This document shows positions 34,540 through 42,212 of a stretch of DNA of 64,000 nucleotides, piece after piece (within the stretch, counting starts at the first letter, position 1; each line of letters opens with the position of its first letter). A model generated the notes under the pieces. The model saw nothing but the letters and a program-made list of their open reading frames with translations. It searched no databases and had not been told where the DNA came from. The stretch spans positions 62,001 through 126,000 of the forward strand of contig JACQFL010000046.1 in NCBI GenBank assembly GCA_016200085.1. The letters are read 5' to 3'. Source of the stretch: Candidatus Rokuibacteriota bacterium (GTDB lineage Bacteria > Methylomirabilota > Methylomirabilia > Rokubacteriales > CSP1-6). A program made the position numbers and the translations under genes.

Positions 34540-35066
34540 TGGAGATCCTGGATCCCACCCTCGAGGTGCGCACGCAGCCTATCGCGTACGTGCCCCGACC
34601 CGCGTCGCTCGCCGGCAAGCGGGTGGCGCTCATCGAGAACACGAAGTACAACTCGGACCAGCTGCTCGCCCGGATCGGCGAAATCTTGAAGTCCGAGTAC
34701 GGCGCGGCGGAGACGCGCATGTTCCGCAAGCGCAACGCCAGCGTGCCGGCGCACGAGGAGATCATCCAGGAGGTGCGCCGGACCTGCGACGTCGTCGTCG
34801 CCGGCATCGGCGACTGAGGGTCCTGCTCGTCGGGCAGTGTGCTCGACGGAATCCTGCTGGAGAAAGCGGCCGTGCCGTCGGCCTCGATCATCACGGACGT
34901 GTTCGACGCCACCGGCCGGGCGATGGCGGAACAATGGGGTCTTCCGACGTACAAGTTCCTGAGCATGCCGCACCCGATCGCGAACCTGACCGAGGCGCAG
35001 CTCGACCAGCGCGCGCGCGAGATCGCGCCCGAAGTGGTGAAGCTGCTGCTCCAGGGCCAGGAGTAG
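34536..35066 (+). CDS. UGSC-family selenoprotein, stand-alone (UGA = Sec94)
   Basis: A 176-residue protein if UGA 34815-34817 is read as Sec94, giving Sec94-Gly-Ser-Cys97. Before the UGA: LAGKRVALIENTKYNSDQLL and a Rossmann-like region ending VVVAGIGD; after it: SVLDGILLEKAAVPSASIIT and KFLSMPHPIANL, matching the UGSC domain of the fusion protein. AAGGAGG lies 7 nt before the first of two consecutive ATG codons, which overlaps the stop of the partner gene. Without recoding the product would be a 93-residue stub and the homologous second half would lack a start. Confidence 0.85.
34815..34848 (+). promoter_or_regulatory. Bacterial SECIS-like element of the stand-alone UGSC gene
   Basis: Ten nt after the UGA, CGTCGGGCA (34828-34836) pairs with TGCTCGACG (34840-34848) in a 9-bp stem with one G-U pair and a GTG loop. 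The UGA-to-stem distance is identical to that in the fusion gene. Confidence 0.75.
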
Positions 35067-36019
35067 CGTTCGAGCCACCCTGGTGGTGCCGCAACGGGCA
35101 CCTCCAGACGCTGTGGGGCCCGCTCGTTCGCCGCAGGGGCATCGCCCTGCGGCGGGAGCGGGTGGCGACGTCGGATGGCGATTTCGTCGACCTCGACTGG
35201 ACCGAGGGGGCGACGGGCTCGCCGCTGCTGCTGCTTCTTCACGGTCTCGAGGGCTCCTCGCGGTCGCACTACATGATCGGGCTCGCGCGCCTGGCGTTGA
35301 CGCGCGGGTGGCGCACGGTCAGCCTCAACTTCCGCTCGTGCAGCGACGAGCTGAACCTCCTGCCGCGGTTCTATCACTCGGGTGACACGGGCGATCTCGA
35401 TGCCGTCGCCGGTCTGCTCGCCGAGCGCGAGCCCGGCGTCCGCCTCGGCGCGGTCGGGTTCTCGCTCGGGGGCAACGTGCTGCTGAAGTGGCTCGGCGAG
35501 CGCGAGCACGAGGCGCCCGGGTACGTGCTCGGCGCGGTCGCCGTCTCAGTGCCCTTCGACCTCGCGGCGTGCACGCGCCTGCTCGACCGGGGCTTCCGGC
35601 GCGCGCTCTATACGGAGAACTTCCTGAAGGGCATGCGCGACAAGGTGCGCCGCAAGGCGGAGAGGCTGGGCGCGTTCGTCGACGTCACTGCCGCCACGCG
35701 CGCGCGGACCTTCGGCGAGTACGACGAGGTGGTCACCGCGCCCCTGAACGGCTTCGCGAGCGCCCTCGACTACTGGACGCGCGCGAGCAGCGGGCCGTAC
35801 CTCGGGCGCATCCGGCGGCCGACGCTCCTGATCAGCGCCCGGGACGACCCCTTCGTGCCGCCCGATGCGCTGCCCGATGTCCGCCGGCTGCCGCCCAACG
35901 TGATCGCTGAGTTTCCCACCCGCGGCGGCCACGCCGGATTCATCGACGGCGCGCCGTGGCGTGCGACCTCCTGGGCCGAGCGACGGGCCATCGCGTTTCT
36001 CGATCCGCTGCTGGCTTAA
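35063..36019 (+). CDS. Alpha/beta hydrolase (YheT-like), start unclear
   Basis: About 318 residues. YheT-family features: WWCRNGHLQTLWGP at the N-terminus, LLLLHGLEGSSRSHY (oxyanion region), GFSLGGNVLLKWL (nucleophile Ser elbow), ARDDPFVPP (acid) and RGGHAGF (His). The Ser-Asp-His triad is complete. No ATG/GTG/TTG lies near the family N-terminus; the frame opens at GTA 35063, overlapping the UGSC stop, while the only in-frame ATG (34934) is deep inside the UGSC gene. A rare start after AGGAG, or translation reinitiated at the UGSC stop, are possible. Confidence 0.75.
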   Translation, partial: VAFEPPWWCRNGHLQTLWGPLVRRRGIALRRERVATSDGDFVDLDWTEGATGSPLLLLLHGLEGSSRSHYMIGLARLALTRGWRTVSLNFRSCSDELNLLPRFYHSGDTGDLDAVAGLLAEREPGVRLGAVGFSLGGNVLLKWLGEREHEAPGYVLGAVAVSVPFDLAACTRLLDRGFRRALYTENFLKGMRDKVRRKAERLGAFVDVTAATRARTFGEYDEVVTAPLNGFASALDYWTRASSGPYLGRIRRPTLLISARDDPFVPPDALPDVRRLPPNVIAEFPTRGGHAGFIDGAPWRATSWAERRAIAFLDPLLA

Positions 36020-36027
36020 CCGACGAC

Positions 36028-36099
36028 ATGGGGGGATCCGGGCGCCCCCCAAGCCCCCAGACGCTCGGGACGTCCCAGCGCAGCTGTGACGCCCCTCGA
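36028..36099 (-). repeat. GC-rich intergenic repeat, copy 4
   Basis: Complete copy in minus orientation: GGGGGATCCGGGCGCCCCCC, AAGCCCCCAGACGCTCGG, then GACGCCCCTCGA. It is followed directly by the left half of another copy that is interrupted by the IS110 element. Confidence 0.78.
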
Positions 36100-36114
36100 A
36101 ATCCGTGGGGCGTC

Positions 36115-36134
36115 CGGGGCTCCGGGCGCCCCCC
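36115..36134 (-). repeat. Left half of interrupted repeat, copy 5
   Basis: CGGGGCTCCGGGCGCCCCCC, identical to the corresponding part of copy 6 at 40505. It stops at the IS110 left end; the remainder resumes at 37577. Confidence 0.75.
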
Positions 36135-36150
36135 TGTACCCTTGTGAGGG

Positions 36151-36300
36151 TCACGGCCGTCTCGGTGGGAGCGCCGGGCGCCCCCGGTGCTGCGAGCACC
36201 TGGCTTGGACACGCGCCCCGCCGAGATCGTCGTGGTGCTATCTCCCGTGGGGAGTCGCGCTGCGAGCGCCAGTACAGGGCCGAGACGGCACCACGATTGG
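36151..36300 (+). ncRNA. Predicted IS110 bridge RNA with readable target and donor guides
   Basis: Two internal-loop stem-loops lie upstream of the transposase. Target loop: outer stem TCTCGG (36160) with CCGAGA (36221), inner hairpin GGTGCT-GCG-AGCACC (36186-36200), left guide CCGGGCGCCCCC (36174-36185) identical to the left target 36122-36133, right guide GGCTTGG (36202-36208) complementary to the right target 37577-37583. Donor loop: outer stem TCGTGGTGC (36230) with GCACCACGA (36288), inner hairpin GCGCT-GCG-AGCGC (36257-36269), left guide GTGGGGAGTC (36247-36256) identical to the right IS end 37568-37577, right guide GTACAGG (36272-36278) complementary to the left IS end CCTGTAC (36133-36139). 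This is the architecture known for IS621. RNA ends are not known. Confidence 0.82.
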
Positions 36301-36332
36301 CCGGGACGACTGCTCCGTCGGAAGGAGTGTCG

Positions 36333-37561
36333 ATGCCCGACTATGACCTGTTCGTAGGAATTGACTGGGGAGTGCGACGCATCAGATCACCCTCGTCGCG
36401 CCGAGCGGGGAGCGGCGCGCCGAGCACCAGGTCCCGCACTCGGGGGCGGGACTCGAGGCCCTCGTGGCCACGCGGCGCAGCGCCGGCCCCGACCCGGGGC
36501 GGATCGCCGTCGCCCTCGAAGTGCCGCGGGGGGCGATCGTGGACACCCTGCTCGCGCAGGGCGGCCACGTCTTTGCCCTGAATCCCAAGCCGCTCGATCG
36601 CTTCCGCGATCGGCACACCGTCGCCGGGGCCCAGGACGACCGGCGCGATGCCTTCGTGCTCGCGGACGCCCTGCGCACGGATCGCGGCGCCTTCCGTCGC
36701 CTCGCGCCGGAGGACGCGCGCGTGGTGCACCTGCGCGAGCTGTCGCGGATGCACGAGGAGTTGGGGCAGGAGCACCGGCGGCTGAGTAATCGCCTGCGCG
36801 AGCAACTGTGGCGGTTCTCTCCCCAGGCCCTGGCGCGGTGTGAGGCGGCCGACGAACCGGGGCTGGGGCGGCTGCTTGCGCTCGCCCCGACCCCGGCGCA
36901 GGGCCAGCGGGTGCGCCCGGCCACGGTCCGCGCGCGGCTGGCCCGGCATCGGATCCGGCGGCTCACCGCGGCCGAGGTCCTCGCCGCGCGGCGGGCGCCG
37001 AGTGTCACGGTCGCCGCGGGCACCGTCGAAGCGGCCACCGAGCACATCAGTGTGCTGCTGCCTCGGCGGCAGCTGGGCCAGGCGCAACTCGCGCGCTGCG
37101 CGCGCCGCCTGGACGCCCTGCTGGCCGCGCTCGCCGCGCCGGCGGACGGGGACGGGCGGGAGCAGCGTGACGTGACTATCCTCCGCTCCTTGCCTGGGGT
37201 CGGGAGAGTCGTCGCCGCCACGATGCTCGCCGAGGCCTCCCAGCCTCTGGCCGCTCGAGAGTACCAAACCGTGCGGACGCAGGCGGGCGTGGCCCCCGTC
37301 ACGCGGCAAAGCGGGAAGAGCCGGCACGTGGCCATGCGACGGAGTTGTCATCCCCGCCTGCGGAGCGCCCGGTTTCACTGGGCGCGCACAAGCCTGCAGC
37401 ACGATGCCCACCGTCGCGCTCATTACGAGCGCTTACGCGGTCGGCACCGCCATGCCCGGGCGCTGCGCGGCGTGGCCGACCGACTGCTCAGTGTCTTGGT
37501 CGCGATGCTGACGGCTGGCACGCTGTACGACCCCAGCCGGCGCCAGGCAATTGCCGCTTGA
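36333..37561 (+). pseudogene. IS110-family transposase with a single frameshift
   Basis: About 409 codons of a DEDD-type IS110 recombinase. The N-terminus MPDYDLFVGIDWG (first Asp) is in one frame; from SATHQITLVAPSGER on, the protein continues in the next frame to the stop, so one base is missing near 36370. The rest is complete: RIAVALEVPRG, QDDRRDAFVLADAL (Asp pair), and the C-terminal Tnp_20 domain with RSLPGVGRVVAATMLAEA and the catalytic-Ser region. ATG follows GGAAGGAG. A sequencing error is possible; otherwise the element needs a transposase in trans. Confidence 0.85.
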
Positions 37562-37576
37562 CAACGGGTGGGGAGT

Positions 37577-37626
37577 CCAAGCCCCCCACGCTCGGCGCGC
37601 CCCGGCACAGCCGTGGCACTCCTCGA
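37577..37626 (-). repeat. Right half of interrupted repeat, copy 5
   Basis: CCAAGCCCCCCACGCTCGG followed by CCCCGGCACAGCCGTGG and CTCCTCGA, continuing the half copy at 36115-36134 after the IS110 insertion. Confidence 0.75.
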
Positions 37627-37655
37627 TTCCCCGGACGGGCTCCTGGCGAGCGGGC

Positions 37656-37661
37656 GATAAT
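37656..37661 (+). promoter_or_regulatory. -10 GATAAT 7 nt before the TPR gene
   Basis: GATAAT is followed by 7 nt and ATG 37669, the leaderless spacing; it overlaps the earlier in-frame ATG at 37660, which argues for 37669 as start. Confidence 0.5.
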
Positions 37662-37668
37662 GGCCGCC

Positions 37669-38955
37669 ATGATGACGGACGCCTACGATCTGCCGCTGAC
37701 CACGGCCTCGCCCGCGGCGCGGGAGCGCTACGATGCCGGGACGCGCGGGCTGCTCGGCTGGAAGGCCAGCGCGCTGGAGTCGTTCGACGCCGCGACTGCC
37801 GCCGATCCCGCGCTCGCCGTGGCCCACGCCGGCGCGGCGGTGTGCCACTTCCTCGACGAGCGGTTCGACGAGGCGCGCGCGGCGGGGGAGCGGGCGCGCG
37901 CGGCCGCCGCCGGCCAGAGCGCGCGCGAGCGCGGTCACGCCGAGAGTATCGCCCTGCTCGTCACCGGTAAGGTGGGCGACGCCGAGCGCGCGATGCGCGA
38001 GCACCTCGGCGGCTTCCCGCGCGACCTCTCCATCCTGCAGCGCCTCTACATCCTCTGGTTCTGGCAGGGGCGATTCCCCGAGATGCTGGCGCTGACCTCG
38101 TCGCACGCGCGCTTCTCCCCGGGAGACTCGTTCATCGTCGGCATGCACGCCTTCGCGCTGGAGCAGGCCGACCGCTGCGATGAGGCCATCCGCGTGGCCC
38201 AGGCCGCGCTCACGGCCAATCCAGACGATGCCTGGGCCGTGCACGCGCTGGCCCACACGCTGTACGAGATGGAGGCCTACGACACCGCGATCCGCCGCCT
38301 GCCGCCGGCGACGCACGCCTGCCAGGACCTGAACTGGTTCCGCAACCATCTCTACTGGCATCTCGCCCTGCTGCACCTGGCCGCGGGCGACGAGGCGCGC
38401 GCCTCGGACATGTGCCGCCAGGCCTTCGAGCGAGAGCCGTCGTCCATCGCGGGGAACCTGCACGACTCGATCTCGCTGCTCTGGCGGCTGGGCCTCGCCC
38501 GCCATGACATCGGCGCGCGCTGGGCCCCGTTCGTGACGATCGCCCGCGAGCGGTATCCGAAGATCGGCCTGCTGTACCACCAGACGCACCTTGCCATGGC
38601 GCTCGCCGCCGGCGGTGACTGGGAGCATGCCGAGAAGCAGCTCGAGAGCTATCGGGGAAAGGTCTCGAGGGACCGCACAGGCCTGATCGGGCCCGTGGTC
38701 ATCCCGCTGCTCGAGGGGATCGGGGCGTTCGCGCGCGGCGACTACGCGCGCGCGATCGAGCGCCTCGAGCCGGGGCGCGACCGCTGGGTCCACCTCGGCG
38801 GCAGCCGCGCCCAGCGCGACGTCTTCACCGACACGCTGCTCGAAGCGTGCTTCCGGGCGGGCGACGCCGAGCGCGCCGAGCGCCTGCTTGCCGAGCGCGT
38901 GGCCCGCCGCCGCGATCACTTCTCCCTGACCGCCAACGGCCGCCGCGCGCGCTGA
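37669..38955 (+). CDS. TPR-repeat protein (TTC38-like)
   Basis: A 428-residue helical-repeat protein without signal peptide. Tetratricopeptide-type pairs recur through its length (SALESFDAATAADPALAVAH; CDEAIRVAQAALTANPDDAW; YDTAIRRLPPATHACQD). The order and the central HALAHTLYEMEAY and HLYWHLALLHL motifs resemble the TTC38 family, found in bacteria and eukaryotes, of unknown biochemical role. The start was chosen from the -10 hexamer. It stands alone between the IS element and the convergent XRE gene. Confidence 0.8.
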   Translation: MMTDAYDLPLTTASPAARERYDAGTRGLLGWKASALESFDAATAADPALAVAHAGAAVCHFLDERFDEARAAGERARAAAAGQSARERGHAESIALLVTGKVGDAERAMREHLGGFPRDLSILQRLYILWFWQGRFPEMLALTSSHARFSPGDSFIVGMHAFALEQADRCDEAIRVAQAALTANPDDAWAVHALAHTLYEMEAYDTAIRRLPPATHACQDLNWFRNHLYWHLALLHLAAGDEARASDMCRQAFEREPSSIAGNLHDSISLLWRLGLARHDIGARWAPFVTIARERYPKIGLLYHQTHLAMALAAGGDWEHAEKQLESYRGKVSRDRTGLIGPVVIPLLEGIGAFARGDYARAIERLEPGRDRWVHLGGSRAQRDVFTDTLLEACFRAGDAERAERLLAERVARRRDHFSLTANGRRAR

Positions 38956-39145
38956 GCCCAGGTGTGTGGCCAGGATGCGGTCGGGTCACGCCCACGCTCA
39001 CCGACGAGCGGGGAGCCAGCCGGCCGGCCGTCACGCACGGATGGGGGCGATCGCCTGCGCCGAAGCGCTTACGTCGGACGTAATTGAAGCGCAATGCCGG
39101 TCAGCCGATGATGGAGCATCTCGAGGGGCGTGAAGTAGGGCGAGC

Positions 39146-39174
39146 GCGGGACCCGCCCGCGCGCCGGGTCCCGC
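39146..39174 (-). terminator. Hairpin after the XRE regulator gene
   Basis: A perfect 10-bp stem, GCGGGACCCG with CGGGTCCCGC, and a 9-nt loop end 4 nt past the stop of the minus-strand XRE gene. No U-tract. The rest of 38956-39178 shows nothing else recognisable. Confidence 0.45.
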
Positions 39175-39178
39175 CGGC

Positions 39179-39994
39179 TCACCCGGCGGCGAGTCGTCGC
39201 GAGGCCTCCTCGGTGGCGCCGTCGGCGGGGAAGAACGACTCGATCCGCAGCTCGTGCAGGGTGATGTCGTGGGGCGTGCCCAGGCTCGTCAGCGTCGTGA
39301 AGTAGCGCAGCGCCGCGTCGCCCTTGCGGAACTCGATCGGCAGGAACGGCGCCGTGGAGGCGGCGAGGTCCAGCGTGCGCCACTGGCGCGGCACGTCGGG
39401 GTAGGCGAGCAGCTCGTCGAGCAGCCGGCGCGTGGCCTCGCCGCCGAAGCCGCTCCAGACGTCGCGGTGCAGCCACTGCACGAGCGAGGCCGCCGTCGCC
39501 TCCCAGTTCACGATGTGCGGGCGGAAGCCGTCGGGGTGGAACATCAGGCGCATGGCGTTGGGCGGTCCGAGCCGGGCCACGGCGGCCGGGTCGAGGAAGA
39601 GCCGCTGCACGCGCGCCGAGCCCTCGTTGACCTGCAGCACGTTCCAGTGGCGGTCGAGCACCAGCGCGGGGTAGGGCTCCTGCTGGCGCAGCATGAAGTC
39701 GAGGGCGCGCCGCACCTGGGTCATCTCGGGCGCCTCCAGCGCGGTCTCGCGATAGACGGGCGCGTACCCGGCCGCCGTGAGCAGATCGTTCCGGTGGCGC
39801 GGGGGCACTTCGAGCACGTCGGCGAGCAGCACGACCATCTCGCGGCTCGGCTGGGCGCGGCCGGTCTCGACGAAGCTGACGTGACGCGACGACACCCCGG
39901 CGGCGAGCGCGAGGTGGAGCTGGCTCATGCGGCGCTGAGCGCGCCAGTGGCGGAGCGCCTTGCCGAAGGGGCTGCCGGTCACGGTCGTGCTCAT
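39179..39994 (-). CDS. XRE-family regulator with MmyB-like ligand-binding domain
   Basis: A 271-residue regulator. Residues 8-65 are an XRE helix-turn-helix (FGKALRHWRAQRRMSQLHLALAAGVSSRHVSFVE in part). Residues 100-265 resemble the MmyB-like PAS/ligand-binding domain (PYPALVLDRHWNVLQVNEG; NAMRLMFHPDG; WEATAASLVQWLHRD), which in known structures binds fatty acids. A TAGAGT -10-like hexamer (minus strand) lies 10 nt before the ATG. It is divergent from the thioesterase at 40102, a plausible target. Confidence 0.84.
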   Translation of the reverse strand: MSTTVTGSPFGKALRHWRAQRRMSQLHLALAAGVSSRHVSFVETGRAQPSREMVVLLADVLEVPPRHRNDLLTAAGYAPVYRETALEAPEMTQVRRALDFMLRQQEPYPALVLDRHWNVLQVNEGSARVQRLFLDPAAVARLGPPNAMRLMFHPDGFRPHIVNWEATAASLVQWLHRDVWSGFGGEATRRLLDELLAYPDVPRQWRTLDLAASTAPFLPIEFRKGDAALRYFTTLTSLGTPHDITLHELRIESFFPADGATEEASRRLAAG

Positions 39995-40101
39995 GGTGGG
40001 GGTGACTCTACACCGCGCGGCGACGGCCGCACCATTACCTTCGAGGTAGTCGGGAGACGTTGTCCCGCATCTCCACACGATCTCAGCACTGGAGGAGCGC
40101 G

Positions 40102-40500
40102 ATGGATCTCGACCCGACCCGCCTGACGGAGCTCCACAAGGGCACCCTCGCCGACACCCTGGGCGTCCGGTTCGTCGAGACGGCGCCCGAGCGCGTGGTG
40201 GCCGAGCTCTCGTTCCGCGACGGGTTGACGACCGTCGGCGGCAGCCTCCACGGCGGCACGCTGATGGCGTTCGCCGACACTGTCGGCGCCGCCGCGACGT
40301 TCCTGAACCTGCCCGCCGGCGCCGGCACCACCACGCTCGAGTCGAAGACCAACTTCTTCGCGGCCTGCCGCGGCGGGACCGTGCGCGCCGAGACGACGCC
40401 GCTGCATCGCGGCAAGCGGACGATGGTCTGGCAGACGCGGGTGACGGACGAGAGCGGGCGTCTGCTCACGCTGACGATCCAGACGCAAATGGTGATCTGA
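40102..40500 (+). CDS. PaaI-family hot-dog thioesterase
   Basis: A 132-residue PaaI/YdiI-like thioesterase: GGSLHGGTLMAFADTVGAAA carries the HGG motif and the catalytic Asp, followed by TTLESKTNFFAACRGG and GKRTMVWQTRV. It hydrolyses acyl- or aroyl-CoA esters in the cytoplasm. GGAGGAG lies 4 nt before the ATG. It is divergent from the XRE regulator that may bind an acyl ligand. Confidence 0.86.
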   Translation: MDLDPTRLTELHKGTLADTLGVRFVETAPERVVAELSFRDGLTTVGGSLHGGTLMAFADTVGAAATFLNLPAGAGTTTLESKTNFFAACRGGTVRAETTPLHRGKRTMVWQTRVTDESGRLLTLTIQTQMVI

Positions 40501-40504
40501 TTGG

Positions 40505-40573
40505 ACTGGGGCTCCGGGCGCCCCCCAGCCCCCGACGTTCGGAGCGCCCCGGGGGACCCCTTGCGCTCCTCGA
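40505..40573 (-). repeat. GC-rich intergenic repeat, copy 6
   Basis: GGGGCTCCGGGCGCCCCCCA, GCCCCCGACGTTCGGAGCGCCCC and CTCCTCGA in minus orientation, directly after the thioesterase stop. It is the closest intact match to the left half of the copy hit by IS110. Confidence 0.78.
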
Positions 40574-40614
40574 CTGTCCTGGCCGGCGGCACTGTTCTCG
40601 GCGCGGGAACGCGG

Positions 40615-40620
40615 TATCAT
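40615..40620 (+). promoter_or_regulatory. -10-like TATCAT 7 nt before 40628
   Basis: TATCAT plus 7 nt to the ATG: another predicted leaderless start. Confidence 0.45.
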
Positions 40621-40627
40621 CTGGGCC

Positions 40628-40885
40628 ATGACGGGACATCCACTCGACAGGGCGCTCGAGCATCTGGCGGCGGGGGAGTGGCAGAAGGCCCACGAGATCG
40701 TCCAGAAGGACGAGTCCGTCACTGCGGCCTGGCTCCACGGCATCGTGCACATTCTCGAGGGCGATCTGAAGAACGCCGAGGGCTGGTACCGCAAGGCAGG
40801 ACGTCCGTTCCCCGGTGGCGACGCCGCACCGGGCGAGATCGCAACCGCCCGCCGCGCATTGGCGGACACCGACGCGAAGACGTAA
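40628..40885 (+). CDS. Small TPR-like hypothetical protein
   Basis: An 85-residue soluble helical protein (LDRALEHLAAGEWQKAHEIVQ, then TAAWLHGIVHILEGDLKNAEGWYRKAG) shaped like one or two helical hairpins of a TPR/Sel1-type repeat. Of unknown function. The leaderless-type -10 and the lack of another start support the ATG. Confidence 0.6.
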   Translation: MTGHPLDRALEHLAAGEWQKAHEIVQKDESVTAAWLHGIVHILEGDLKNAEGWYRKAGRPFPGGDAAPGEIATARRALADTDAKT

Positions 40886-40968
40886 CCCGCGCGCAACGTC
40901 GTCGCCGATGGGTTGACGTATCAGTCACGTCGCGCGTCGAGACGACCAATCGACCAAGGAGGACACTC

Positions 40969-41454
40969 ATGGGAGCCCGAGCCGAAGCGCTGGCGAAGAA
41001 GTACGAGGCAAAGGTCGACGAGACGACGGCGGTCATCGAGAAGCTGAGCGACGCCGACTGGAAGACGGTGACCACCGCCGAGAAATGGCCGGTCGGCGTG
41101 GTGGCCCATCACGTCGCGGGCGCCCACCAAGGCCTCGGGGGGCTCGTCAAGGCCATCGGCTCCGGCCAGCAGCTCGGCAACATGACGATGGACGACATCC
41201 ACGCCATGAACGCCAAGCACGCCCAGGAGTTCGCCAGCGTCGGCAAGGCGGAGACCCTGGCGCTGCACAAGAAGAACGCGGCGGCCGCTGCGGCGACCGT
41301 CCGCGGGCTGAGCGACGCCGAGCTCGATCGCAGCGGCACCGTGCTCAAGGGAATGCCGGCGATGAGCGCCGAGCAGCTGGCGGCGGGGCTGCTCGTGGGT
41401 CACATGGACGAGCACCTGGCGAGCATTCGCGCCACCGTGGGCCTGAAGGGCTGA
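40969..41454 (+). CDS. DinB-like (DinB_2) four-helix protein
   Basis: A 161-residue protein of the DinB/mycothiol-maleylpyruvate-isomerase-like fold. Potential metal histidines occur in VGVVAHHVAGAHQ near residue 46 and LVGHMDEHLASI near the end. AAGGAGGA lies about 6 nt before the ATG. It is followed after 5 nt by the cupin-SnoaL gene, probably in one transcript. Function unknown. Confidence 0.75.
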   Translation: MGARAEALAKKYEAKVDETTAVIEKLSDADWKTVTTAEKWPVGVVAHHVAGAHQGLGGLVKAIGSGQQLGNMTMDDIHAMNAKHAQEFASVGKAETLALHKKNAAAAAATVRGLSDAELDRSGTVLKGMPAMSAEQLAAGLLVGHMDEHLASIRATVGLKG

Positions 41455-41459
41455 GGGCC

Positions 41460-42188
41460 ATGCCGGTCATCGAGCACGCGGACGCTCCGCTCCAGCCGTT
41501 TCCCGGCGGGGCGACGTACCGGACCCTCGTCGGCGACGACGAGGGCTCGACGCCGGTGCGGATCGGGATCCAGACCTCGCCGCCGGGCTACGCGACGCCC
41601 GAGCACTCCCATCCTTACGTCGAGATCCTCACGATCCTCGACGGCACGGGCGAGGCGTGGATGGACGGTGCCGAGGGCGTCATCCCGCTCCGGGCGGGCA
41701 TGACGCTGGTGCTCCCGGCCGACGTGGCACACGGCTTCCGGGTCACCGGGCACGCGCCGCTGGTCACCTACGGCGTGCACAGCTCGCCGCACCGGATCGT
41801 CGAGGTGCGCCGGCGGCCGGTCGTCACGGAGGCGATGCTGGAGGCCTTCGGCGCGGGCTGGAACCGTCACGACGTGGACTTCCTGATGACCTTCATGAGC
41901 GACGATCCGGTCTTCGAGGTGACCGCGGGCCCGGAGGCGTGCGGCAGACGCTACACCGGGCGCGAGCGCGTGCGCCACGCCTTCGCGCGCGTGTTCGAGA
42001 TCTTCCCGGACGCCCACTTCGGCGACGCGCGCCACTTCGTCTCCGGCGATCGGGGCGTCAGCGAGTGGTTCTTCACGGGCACGCGCGCGGACAGCGGCGC
42101 GAAGCTCGAGGTCACCGGGTGCGACGTCTTCACGTTCCGCGACGGCAAGATCGCGGTGAAGAACTCCTACTTCAAGAACCGCATCTAG
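41460..42188 (+). CDS. Cupin domain fused to a SnoaL-like domain
   Basis: A 242-residue two-domain protein. Residues 1-118 are a cupin: PEHSHPYVEILTILDGTGE (His-His-Glu metal motif) and LPADVAHGFRVTG (second His). Residues 125-242 are a SnoaL/NTF2-like domain: EAFGAGWNRHDVDFLMTFMS, YTGRERVRHAF and TFRDGKIAVKNSYFKNR. The two are usually separate; the fusion suggests a small-molecule isomerase or dioxygenase-type reaction on one ligand, but substrate is unknown. Confidence 0.8.
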   Translation: MPVIEHADAPLQPFPGGATYRTLVGDDEGSTPVRIGIQTSPPGYATPEHSHPYVEILTILDGTGEAWMDGAEGVIPLRAGMTLVLPADVAHGFRVTGHAPLVTYGVHSSPHRIVEVRRRPVVTEAMLEAFGAGWNRHDVDFLMTFMSDDPVFEVTAGPEACGRRYTGRERVRHAFARVFEIFPDAHFGDARHFVSGDRGVSEWFFTGTRADSGAKLEVTGCDVFTFRDGKIAVKNSYFKNRI

Positions 42189-42212
42189 CCCGGCGCGCTC
42201 ACGATCAATCCG

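Larger units (their letters stand above)
36135..37578 (+). mobile_element. IS110-family insertion sequence inserted in an intergenic repeat
   Basis: The element runs from TGTACC (36135) to GAGTCC (37578), about 1.44 kb, with a CC dinucleotide at both boundaries (36133-36134 and 37577-37578) that is the likely recombination core. Removing it restores an intact repeat (...GGGCGCCCCCC then AAGCCCCCC...). There are no terminal inverted repeats, as usual for IS110. It has a 198-nt non-coding left end followed by the transposase gene. Boundaries are deduced from the repeat and the guide matches. Confidence 0.82.

Noticed and set aside
39069-39178. Continuation of a minus-strand frame after the XRE stop as an extra gene
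   Set aside because: It is in another frame of the XRE gene, has no start and no recognisable domain; the hairpin there fits a terminator better.
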